NCBI GenBank assembly: GCA_014380985.1
Contig: JACMIU010000049.1
Location: forward strand, 1-6,050
Direction: 5' to 3'
Length of the DNA stretch: 6,050 nucleotides
From: Armatimonadota bacterium
Lineage (GTDB): Bacteria; Armatimonadota; Armatimonadia; Armatimonadales; Armatimonadaceae
The position numbers and the translations under genes are program-made. The notes beneath the pieces are model-generated. The model was not told the DNA's origin. It saw only the letters and a list, made by a program, of their open reading frames with translations, and made no database searches. Positions 1 to 6,050 of this stretch are shown here, piece after piece; position 1 is the stretch's first letter; every line of letters begins with the position of its first letter.

Positions 1-1
1 A

Positions 2-538
2 CTTCGCGCCGCGCCTATCTGGCTCACCGCAACGTTCGCCGCCGGGGTCGTGTGCGAAGTGTTGGTAATGACGCAAATCGGACGATGGACGGACAAGCAC
101 GGACGACGTCCGGCGATGCTGTTTTCGTTCCTGCTTCTGCCGCTCCGACTTTTGCTGTATATTCCGGCAACGTCGCCGCTGTGGGTGCTTCTGGTGCAAA
201 CGCTCCACGGCTTCAACTTCGGCATTTTAGGCACGATTGCTGTGGTGTTCGTCTCCGACACGGCGACCGACAAAACCCGTGGCGCGGCGCAAGCCGAACT
301 CGCCGCCACGCTCGGCTTAGGCAACAGTATTGGTCCCATTTTGTGCGGCTTTCTGGTCGAAAACTACGGTTTGGGGACGATGTTCACGGCGATGAGCGGC
401 TTGGCGGTGCTGGCAGTGACACTGTTTTGCGCCACGGTCGGCGAGTCGCACGACGCGGCACGGGGCGATTTCGCAACCCGGTTACCCCGGTTTTTGCGCG
501 AACCGTGGCTTTATCAAAGCGAAAGGCAGGCGCGATAA
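2..538 (+). CDS. MFS transporter, C-terminal part (5' end outside window)
   Basis: The reading frame is open from the window edge, and the 178 visible residues are the C-terminal half of a 12-helix major facilitator superfamily carrier in the inner membrane. A loop motif GRWTDKHGRRPAML (about visible residues 25-38) matches the MFS motif A pattern G-x-x-x-D-x-x-G-R-R, which also recurs between helices 8 and 9. About five hydrophobic segments can be seen, followed by a soluble tail of about 35 residues. The stretch QTLHGFNFGILG, then a later R-G-A-A-Q, resembles the MFS_1-like/LacY-related branch, but the substrate cannot be read from the sequence. The ATG/GTG codons near 50-68 are internal, because transporter-like sequence continues upstream without a stop. 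It ends at TAA 536-538, only 6 nt before the next ATG, so co-transcription is likely. Confidence is high for the family and nil for the substrate. Confidence 0.88.
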   Translation, partial: LRAAPIWLTATFAAGVVCEVLVMTQIGRWTDKHGRRPAMLFSFLLLPLRLLLYIPATSPLWVLLVQTLHGFNFGILGTIAVVFVSDTATDKTRGAAQAELAATLGLGNSIGPILCGFLVENYGLGTMFTAMSGLAVLAVTLFCATVGESHDAARGDFATRLPRFLREPWLYQSERQAR

Positions 539-544
539 AGCGGT

Positions 545-1135
545 ATGTACGAAACGCTCTCACTTGCCATCCTCGCGGACGCCCGTCTCCCCGCCGACTG
601 GATGACCGTTTATGTCGGCGTGCGCGGTATCGAACTCGGTGGCTACTGTTCCGTGGCGCACCTGCCGATGGAAGAAGTGCAAGCGTTCGCGCTGGATGCT
701 CTCGCGGGCGCGGTCGGAACGCCGGACGAGTGGAATATCTACCAAGTCGCCGACGCTGACCGAAAGCACGACGGTACGGAACCGCCGCCCGCCTTACGCG
801 AACTCGCCAAAGCCACCGGCGTTTCGGTAGACACGGCGCGGCGCAAGTGGCGATACGCGGTGATTACCGATGTGCTACCGCGCGTCACGGAAGCAGAACG
901 CCGTTCCGCTTTCGACCCCGGCTGGGATTTGTGGTGCGAAATATCGAACGAACTGCACGATTTATTGGACGGATGGAGCGCGGTTTGCGCCGAAAACCCA
1001 CCGCCCGAAGCCGGGTATCTTTGGGACGACGACGCCGAAGCGAAATGGCAAGCCACGATTACCGCTTATAACGAATGGCGCGAACGCGAATATGCCGCGC
1101 TAACTGCCGAGACGGAACGCGGCGCGATACAATAA
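545..1135 (+). CDS. Conserved-looking hypothetical protein, 196 aa
   Basis: I do not recognise this protein with certainty. It starts at ATG 545, six nt after the transporter stop; upstream there is only a weak, distant purine run (AGGCAGG, 524-530). No signal peptide or membrane segment is visible. The protein is acidic and Trp-rich, apparently cytosolic. Residues 84-104 (LRELAKATGVSVDTARRKWRY) read like a helix-turn-helix: a helix, a turn at TGVS, then a basic recognition-like helix. Residues 19-25 (WMTVYVG) and the later PPPEAGY segment (about 150) with a downstream Trp faintly recall DUF2247-type proteins, a low-confidence impression from memory. It sits 15 nt before the precorrin-2 dehydrogenase gene, so it may share the tetrapyrrole transcript. 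Codon use matches its neighbours, and long open shadows in other frames are explained by the GC-rich coding. It is real as a gene, but its function is unknown. Confidence 0.75.
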   Translation: MYETLSLAILADARLPADWMTVYVGVRGIELGGYCSVAHLPMEEVQAFALDALAGAVGTPDEWNIYQVADADRKHDGTEPPPALRELAKATGVSVDTARRKWRYAVITDVLPRVTEAERRSAFDPGWDLWCEISNELHDLLDGWSAVCAENPPPEAGYLWDDDAEAKWQATITAYNEWREREYAALTAETERGAIQ

Positions 1136-1150
1136 CGTTAGATAATTGCC

Positions 1151-1812
1151 GTGATTGAAAACGAATTACAAACCAGTAGCCCCTTTTTGTACCCCGTCGC
1201 CCTGAGCGTTCTGGGGCGGTCTTGCGTTGTCGTCGGCGGCGGGGCGGTCGGGGCGCGAAAAGCGTCCGCCTTAGTGGACGCGGGCGCGTCGGTGTTTATC
1301 GTCTCGCCCGAACTTTCCGCCGAAGCGCGGGAGTTAGTCAGCCTCGGCGTCCGGCACGTCGCTAAACCTTTTGAACCCGCCTTCCTTGACGGCGCGTTTT
1401 TAGTCATCGCCGCTACGGATGTGGAAACGGTTAACGCCGCCATCGCCCGTGCCGCCCGCGAACGCAATGTGCTGTGCAACTTAGCCGCGCCCGGTGACGA
1501 CGGTCACACCGCGACCGGCGACTTTGCGACAATGGCGACCGTGCGGCGCGGCGATTTGATTTTCGCCGTGACCACCGGGGGCGCGGGTCCCGCGCTATCG
1601 GCGTATCTGCGGCGCGAACTGTCCGCCCGCTACGGCGCGGAGTGGGGCGACACCGTTCTGCTTCTCGGAACCGTGCGCGACGCCGCGAAAGCCGCGCTTC
1701 CTGGCGACGCCGAACGCACCGCCGCCCTGCGAAGCCTTGCGGGCAAAGCCGAAACCATCGCCGCGCTGATAAAATCGGGCGACTTGAATGCCGCGAGGCA
1801 GGAGGCGTGGGC

Positions 1813-1828
<16 letters not shown>
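1151..1828 (+). CDS. Precorrin-2 dehydrogenase / siroheme synthase N-terminal (Met8/CysG-N type)
   Basis: This cytosolic enzyme oxidises precorrin-2 to sirohydrochlorin with NAD+; some family members also insert Fe2+ to make siroheme for sulfite and nitrite reductases. At 225 residues it has the length of the stand-alone dehydrogenase, without the CysG methyltransferase half. A Rossmann nucleotide-binding loop sits at residues 26-37 (VVVGGGAVGARK). Another family motif is at 131-147, VRRGD followed by AVTTGGAGP, then YLRREL; the Thr142 position corresponds to Ser128 of E. coli CysG. The usual N-V-V-D segment reads N-L-A-A (110-113), so the catalytic Asp is replaced by Ala, with a longer loop after it (two Asp at 116-117). 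The start is GTG 1151: an in-frame TAG at 1139 excludes a longer ATG/GTG/TTG start, and no clear Shine-Dalgarno is seen. The 3' end overlaps hemA by 16 nt. Family confidence is high; dehydrogenase alone versus bifunctional is undecided. Confidence 0.9.
1800..1805 (+). promoter_or_regulatory. Shine-Dalgarno site for hemA
   Basis: AGGAGG lies inside the 3' end of the dehydrogenase gene, 7 nt before GTG 1813. It selects that GTG over the GTG at 1807 (only 1 nt away) and over the in-frame ATG at 1855. Confidence 0.8.
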
Positions 1829-3182
<1,354 letters not shown>

Positions 3183-3186
<4 letters not shown>

Positions 3187-3998
3187 ATAGCGCGATAACG
3201 CTTGCCGTTACCGCGCTGTGCTATTTGATCGCGGCGGTGCTTCTTGGCGCGAACCTGACGCTCCGTAAAAACGGCTGGTTATGGGCGGGGCGCGGTGTCG
3301 CCGCGCTCGGCGCGACCGCACACATGGTCGCCATCGGCTTGCGCTGTGCGGAACTGCGGCAAGCCCCGTTCACCACGCCCGCCGAATCGCTCTCGCTCCT
3401 TGCGTGGATTGTGGCACTGGCGTACCTCGGCGTCGAAATCTGCTGGCGACTGTCGGCAACCGGCACGTTCGCGCTCGGTGCGGCATTTCTCTTGATCACG
3501 CTCGGCGGGTTACTTCCGGCGCAGGGGCGCGTATCTGACCCCGCCCTGCTCGGCGAAAACGCGGTATCGCTCCACATCTTAGCCACCGTGGGCGCGATTG
3601 CGGCGTTCGTGCTGGCTTTCGCGTGTGCCGCGCTGTACCTCGCGGCGCACCGCATCCTGAAATCAAAGCACGGCTTAACATGGATAAAACGGTTGCCGCC
3701 GCTCGCCACGGTCGAGCAAGCATCGTTCGCGCTGGTCGCGGTCGGTTTCCCGCTTCTAACGCTCGGAATCGCGTCGGGGTGGCTTCGGGCAATGGCTGGG
3801 AACGGTTTGCCGGACGGCTGGCAGTGGGACAGTAAAACTCTGCTGTCGTATGGCGTGTGGCTTGTGTACGCGGTATATTTGTGGGCGCGGTTACGGGCGG
3901 GTTGGACACCGGCGCGAACGGCGTACATTCTGCTTTTCGGTCTTGCGGTGTGCCTACTGACCCTGCTCGTGCCGTCCGCCGCGCACCGTTTTTCCTGA
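3183..3998 (+). CDS. hemX: HemX / CcsA-family integral membrane protein
   Basis: This is a 271-residue polytopic protein with about eight hydrophobic helices (roughly 5-25, 35-55, 66-88, 95-112, 130-155, 180-202, 219-238, 244-264), as expected for the cytochrome c assembly (CcsA/CcmC/HemX) superfamily. Supporting features are PFTTPAESLSLLAW (62-75), conserved-type histidines His47 and His131 (in SLHILATVG), and a reduced tryptophan-rich signature W213-x-W-D216 followed by K and a WLVYAVYL helix. In Bacillus, HemX is encoded beside hemA and lowers HemA level or activity; other relatives bind and move heme for cytochrome c maturation. The position directly after hemA, sharing ATGA (3183-3186), favours the HemX role, which is inference. 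CcsA proper is usually longer and sits with ccsB/resB, which is absent here. The ATG start is fixed by the overlap; open sequence further upstream is a shadow of hemA. Confidence 0.85.
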
Positions 3999-4001
3999 CA
4001 A

Positions 4002-4039
4002 CGCGGCTGTTTTTGCGCGAGAATACCGCGCTTCTTTGT
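4002..4039 (+). terminator. Possible weak terminator after hemX
   Basis: GCGCG (4015-4019) pairs with CGCGC (4027-4031) around a 7-nt loop, and TTCTTTGT follows. CGCGG (4002-4006) can alternatively pair with CCGCG (4026-4030). The stem is only five base pairs and the T tract is interrupted, so this may not terminate efficiently. Its position just after the last gene of the cluster is its main support. Confidence 0.3.
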
Positions 4040-4171
4040 CCTGCAACAAACCTGCCGGAACCCACAAACAGGCAAAAACGAAGAAAATAATTTTCCCCCT
4101 ATCGCCCTCTTCCATACTCACCTATACTCTGCCGAATACCGGGTTTAGTAGCATAGTTTCGCAGGTGAGGA

Positions 4172-4200
4172 TTGTACCCTTTTTGTTTCGATACTATACT
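4172..4200 (+). promoter_or_regulatory. Sigma70-like promoter for the PEP-CTERM-like gene
   Basis: TTGTAC (4172-4177) and TATACT (4195-4200) are separated by exactly 17 nt. The -10 matches TATAAT at 5 of 6 positions; the -35 matches TTGACA only at the leading TTG. Transcription would start near 4207, giving an untranslated leader of about 255 nt. It is the best placed promoter in the AT-rich interval. TTGAAA (4287) with TATAGT (4313) is a weaker alternative with 20-nt spacing. Confidence 0.5.
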
Positions 4201-4300
4201 TGGATAGAAGTATATACCGATTTTTCGTTCTGGCAGAGAGAAGAACGAAGCGACAAAGCACGCCGCTATAAAGCGGTATATGTCGCTTGAAACCTGCCAT

Positions 4301-4316
4301 TATACGGGGACGTATA
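4301..4316. repeat. Perfect 6+4+6 palindrome TATACG-GGGA-CGTATA
   Basis: TATACG and CGTATA flank GGGA with no mismatch. It could be a dimeric repressor operator (the half-site spacing is plausible) or a small RNA hairpin inside the leader. It lies about 100 nt downstream of the proposed transcription start. Confidence 0.55.
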
Positions 4317-4446
4317 GTTGTTCAATCGCTTGAAAAATATGGTAAAAAGTCGGTTGCCAGAAAATGCCAACCGGTGTAACAATGTGCGTGTAAAACAAAC
4401 GCCGCTGTTCGCGCCAAGCGCAATCACCTCTCGCAACGGCTTACAC

Positions 4447-4451
4447 AAGGA
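4447..4451 (+). promoter_or_regulatory. Ribosome binding site deciding the ATG 4462 start
   Basis: AAGGA lies 10 nt before ATG 4462. Together with the signal peptide beginning at that ATG, it argues against the in-frame TTG at 4318, which would put 48 residues in front of the signal peptide. Confidence 0.65.
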
Positions 4452-4461
4452 AACGGTCACT

Positions 4462-5361
4462 ATGGGAAAACTTATCACCAGCAAAGCGATTCAGATTTTA
4501 GTGCTACAAGCACTTATCGCTATTCTTCTTGCCGTCTGCAATGGGCGAGCGTCGCAAGCCGCGCCGTACACGATATTCGGCTTCGACAATCCTCGCGGTT
4601 CGCTCACGAACAGCAACGCCGCCGCTGCCGCTTTTCAGGCAAGCGTTTTCGATGTAGATACCGACGACTTAGAATCGTATAACGTCAATGACCGCAACGT
4701 TCTTTACGATGAAGGCGCGGTACTTCTCGGAACCCGCGTCATCCAGTACGGTCTGGAGTTCGCCCCCGGCGGCGGAAGCAGTGTGTTCGCCCGCAGTTCG
4801 CAAGTCACCGTGACGTATGCCGTGCTGGGCATCAGTTCGACCACTCCGGCGTTTGACGACCGAATTGTAGATGATTCCACGACAGCCGGTTTTAACGCCA
4901 CCCCGGTGTCCGGCGACAACTTCATGGGCGGTGAATCGAAAAACCTGCGCTTCGATTTCTTCACCACGGGAGAGCCGGGTACAGGAATTGAATCCGGCGT
5001 AAAAGCGTTCGGTTTCTATGGCATTGACGCCGGGGACACCGCGCTCAACAACCTGAGCGTAGATGTTTTCTACGACGACGCCACCACGCAAAACTTTGTT
5101 ATCAATCCGGGCGGATTCGGTAGCACCGCGAACGACAACACGTTCTTTTTCGGTGTCGTGTCGCCCGATAAAGCGTTTACCAGTGTACGAATCAACAGCC
5201 CGCAAAGCGCGACCGACAGCGTCGGCTACGACAACCTCATGGTCGGGCGCAACGTTACGGCGACCGTGGTTCCCGAAATCCCGTCGCTGACCGGTTTGTT
5301 GCTCGGCTCGTCGCTCCTCGGCGGGCTGATGATGGTGCGCCGCCGCAAAGACACGATTTAG
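4462..5361 (+). CDS. Exported protein with PEP-CTERM-like sorting tail
   Basis: This 299-residue protein is made with a Sec-type signal peptide: a short charged start (MGKLITSK), a hydrophobic core (about 10-25) and a likely cleavage near ASQA-A (30-34). Cys26 is preceded by LAV, not a good lipobox. The body is rich in Asp, Asn, Gly, Ser and Thr, looks beta-rich, and has the style of PEP-CTERM surface proteins (VKAFGFYGIDAGD, SVDVFYDD, FFFGVVSPDKAFTSVRI, then VGYDNLMVG). The C-terminus is tripartite: VVPEIPS (269-275), a hydrophobic helix (276-292), and RRRK (293-296). That is the layout recognised by exosortases, although PEIP replaces the usual PEP. It is probably attached to or released from the cell surface, perhaps with exopolysaccharide; no exosortase is in the window. 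It has its own promoter and terminator and is thus monocistronic. Molecular function is unknown. Confidence 0.85.
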   Translation: MGKLITSKAIQILVLQALIAILLAVCNGRASQAAPYTIFGFDNPRGSLTNSNAAAAAFQASVFDVDTDDLESYNVNDRNVLYDEGAVLLGTRVIQYGLEFAPGGGSSVFARSSQVTVTYAVLGISSTTPAFDDRIVDDSTTAGFNATPVSGDNFMGGESKNLRFDFFTTGEPGTGIESGVKAFGFYGIDAGDTALNNLSVDVFYDDATTQNFVINPGGFGSTANDNTFFFGVVSPDKAFTSVRINSPQSATDSVGYDNLMVGRNVTATVVPEIPSLTGLLLGSSLLGGLMMVRRRKDTI

Positions 5362-5387
5362 ACACAGCAAAAGGAAGATACACATAC

Positions 5388-5430
5388 AAACCGGCGCGGG
5401 GCGACAAGCCATCCGCGCCGGTTTTGTTTT
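5388..5430 (+). terminator. Strong rho-independent terminator
   Basis: AAACCGGCGCGG (5388-5399) pairs perfectly with CCGCGCCGGTTT (5413-5424). Inside, GGC (5400-5402) and GCC (5408-5410) extend the stem around GACAA, with a two-base AT bulge. TTTTGTTTT (5422-5430) follows. It lies 27 nt past the exported-protein stop and should isolate that gene from the ferredoxin. The A/T-flanked stem could work in both directions. Confidence 0.92.
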
Positions 5431-5515
5431 GCGCGAATGTTTCCGTCGTGGCAGGAAATCGCGCCGGGTGCGTCGAACTAATCCGGCGAACCCGCAGTAA
5501 AAAGGAACCTGACCC

Positions 5516-5836
5516 ATGCCACAAATCACCGTAACCGGCGAAACGCCGTTTGAAGCCCCCGAAGGCAAAAAATTGGTGCTTGCCCTCGAAGACGCCGGAA
5601 TTGATATTTTGCACCGATGCGGCGGTATCGCCCGTTGCACCACCTGCCGCGTCGAAATCGTGTCCGGCGACGTTGCGCCGATGGAAGAAGCCGAACGCGA
5701 GGCACTCGAAACGCCCGAAATGATCGCGCAGTATCGTCTGTCGTGCCAAGTGCGTGTGCAAGGCGATTTGTCGCTGAACGTATGGGGACGCGCCGCCGAA
5801 AAAGGCATGACCGCCGGAACCCGCCCCGAAGATTAA
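5516..5836 (+). CDS. [2Fe-2S] ferredoxin-type protein
   Basis: This small cytosolic electron carrier has 106 residues and the beta-grasp [2Fe-2S] fold. Cluster ligands are visible as Cys35-x5-Cys41-x2-Cys44 within HRCGGIARCTTCRVEI and Cys77 in YRLSCQVRV. The C-x5-C-x2-C spacing is that of adrenodoxin-like and C-G-G-x-x-x-C ferredoxins, not the plant C-x4-C-x2-C. The start (ITVTGETPFEAPEGKKLVLALEDAGIDI in outline) is the usual first strand-helix part. ATG 5516 has AAGGA (5502-5506) 9 nt upstream. No convincing promoter is visible between the terminator ending at 5430 and the start, so one of non-canonical type is assumed. Its redox partner cannot be told from context: neighbours are the exported-protein gene and a palindromic repeat. 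Its stop codon (5834-5836) lies within the left arm of that repeat. Confidence 0.93.
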   Translation: MPQITVTGETPFEAPEGKKLVLALEDAGIDILHRCGGIARCTTCRVEIVSGDVAPMEEAEREALETPEMIAQYRLSCQVRVQGDLSLNVWGRAAEKGMTAGTRPED

Positions 5837-6035
5837 ATCCGATTAACCGCCAAGACGCCAAGTCAGGCAAAACGAAGTTTTCGCCGAATGCAGAGACCGG
5901 AAAAGGAGAAAGAGGGCGTTGCCGCGTTGCCACTCGGCTCACGGAGTCGTTTTATTTTTTATAATTACGGTCTCAGCGGTCGGCGAAAAAATAGTTTTTC
6001 CAGACATGGCGTCTTGGCGGGTAATCGGAATTAAT
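5832..6035. repeat. 204-bp imperfect palindrome, MITE-like intergenic element
   Basis: The arms 5832-5902 and 5965-6035 are inverted copies, aligned without any gap and identical at 59 of 71 positions by hand count. The outer 29 nt differ at only two positions. The outer core contains two 8-mers in tandem, CGCCAAGA and CGCCAAGT (5848-5863), mirrored by TGGCGTCTTGGCGGG on the right. TTAA occurs at both ends (5833-5836 and 6031-6034), but since TTAA is self-complementary it can be either repeat arm or target duplication. The centre of 62 nt has GCGTTGCC twice in tandem (5916-5931). No protein of its own is encoded, so if mobile it would depend on an outside transposase. Similar GCCAAGACGCCAAG-type spacers recur, as I recall, in many environmental genomes. 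Confidence 0.85.
5935..5960 (+). terminator. Intrinsic terminator-like hairpin for the ferredoxin gene
   Basis: CGGCTC (5935-5940) pairs with GAGTCG (5944-5949) across an ACG loop, with one G-T wobble. TTTTATTTTTT (5950-5960) follows at once. The stem is short but the T tract is strong. It sits in the centre of the large palindrome, about 100 nt past the ferredoxin stop, and is the only clear terminator candidate for that gene. Confidence 0.5.
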
Positions 6036-6050
6036 ATTAGGGGCGGGTTA

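Larger units (their letters stand above)
3999..4461. other. Gene-free 463-nt regulatory interval
   Basis: No credible coding sequence lies here. The one forward open frame of note (4036-4290) has no ribosome binding site, no family resemblance and a composition typical of translated AT-rich spacer. Base composition shifts to AT-rich from about 4081. Contents in order are a weak terminator-like hairpin, a GAAAA-TAA-TTTTC palindrome (4083-4095), two ATACTC direct repeats (4114 and 4124), a sigma70-like promoter (4172-4200), several inverted repeats (4212-4316, 4351-4373, 4388-4446) and the ribosome binding site for the exported protein. Confidence 0.7.
4207..4461 (+). promoter_or_regulatory. 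Long structured 5' leader with alternative stems
   Basis: Perfect complementary pairs read from the sequence are: TTCGTTCT (4224-4231) with AGAACGAA (4242-4249); AAGCGACA (4248-4255) with TGTCGCTT (4281-4288), enclosing CCGCT/AGCGG (4263-4267/4272-4276) with an ATAA loop; ATATACCG (4212-4219) with CGGTATAT (4274-4281), which cannot coexist with the previous pair; TATACG/CGTATA (4301-4316); CGGTTG/CAACCG (4351-4356/4368-4373); and GTGTAA/TTACAC plus GCCG/CGGC (4388-4404/4437-4446), ending directly at the ribosome binding site. I match it to no known riboswitch family. Whether it folds and regulates is inference. Confidence 0.4.

Noticed and set aside
1642..1812. Longer hemA with a start inside the dehydrogenase gene
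   Set aside because: The extra 57 residues are out-of-frame dehydrogenase sequence rich in Arg; AGGAGG and family length support GTG 1813.
3221..4075. Reverse-strand open frame of 284 codons opposite hemX
   Set aside because: HemX on the + strand has coherent membrane helices and family motifs; the reverse translation is an antisense shadow.
4224..4245. Sigma54 -24/-12 promoter around TGGCAG
   Set aside because: TGGCA occurs at 4231-4235, but no GC-containing -12 element (TTGC-like) follows at the required spacing.
4036..4290. Forward open frame of 84 codons between hemX and the exported-protein gene
   Set aside because: It has no ribosome binding site, no recognisable motif, and covers the AT-rich promoter and hairpin region. 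It is best read as spacer.
4318..4461. N-terminal extension of the exported protein from TTG 4318
   Set aside because: It would put 48 residues ahead of a clear signal peptide, and a good ribosome binding site precedes ATG 4462.
4669..5808. Reverse-strand open frame of 379 codons spanning the exported protein and ferredoxin genes
   Set aside because: It runs through a strong terminator and opposes two genes with firm family evidence. Its translation has no recognisable domain.
5848..5863. Tandem CGCCAAG octamers as a CRISPR or microsatellite array
   Set aside because: There are only two units with no spacers; they are part of the palindrome arm.

Overview
The window is moderately GC-rich bacterial DNA in which every supported gene lies on the + strand. 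It suggests an environmental Gram-negative-type bacterium: it encodes a secreted protein with a PEP-CTERM-like tail (a tail found in exosortase-carrying bacteria with an outer membrane) and a hemA-hemX pair of the kind seen in Bacillus and several deep-branching phyla. Armatimonadota or a similar group would fit, but this rests on overall impression and not on a search.

Positions 2-3998 hold a compact run of five genes: the C-terminal half of an MFS transporter (cut by the window edge), an unrecognised 196-residue protein, a precorrin-2 dehydrogenase (siroheme synthase N-terminal/Met8 type), glutamyl-tRNA reductase (hemA) and a HemX/CcsA-like membrane protein. The gaps are 6 and 15 nt, then overlaps of 16 and 4 nt. 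At least the last three genes are probably co-transcribed and translationally coupled. HemA makes the tetrapyrrole precursor, the HemX-like protein probably controls HemA or handles heme at the membrane, and the dehydrogenase draws precorrin-2 towards siroheme.

Positions 3999-4461 have no credible gene. The stretch is more AT-rich than its surroundings and holds a sigma70-like promoter (4172-4200), followed by a roughly 255-nt leader full of perfect short inverted repeats, some mutually exclusive. It leads into a 299-residue exported protein with a PEP-CTERM-like C-terminus (4462-5361), which ends at a strong intrinsic terminator (5388-5430). A 106-residue [2Fe-2S] ferredoxin follows (5516-5836).

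The most striking non-coding object is a 204-bp imperfect palindrome (5832-6035). Its two 71-nt arms match ungapped at 59 of 71 positions. It begins inside the ferredoxin stop codon region, has TTAA at both ends, and carries a terminator-like hairpin with a T tract in its centre. It looks like a small non-autonomous, MITE-like intergenic element. No CRISPR array, tRNA, rRNA or recognisable defence system is present.
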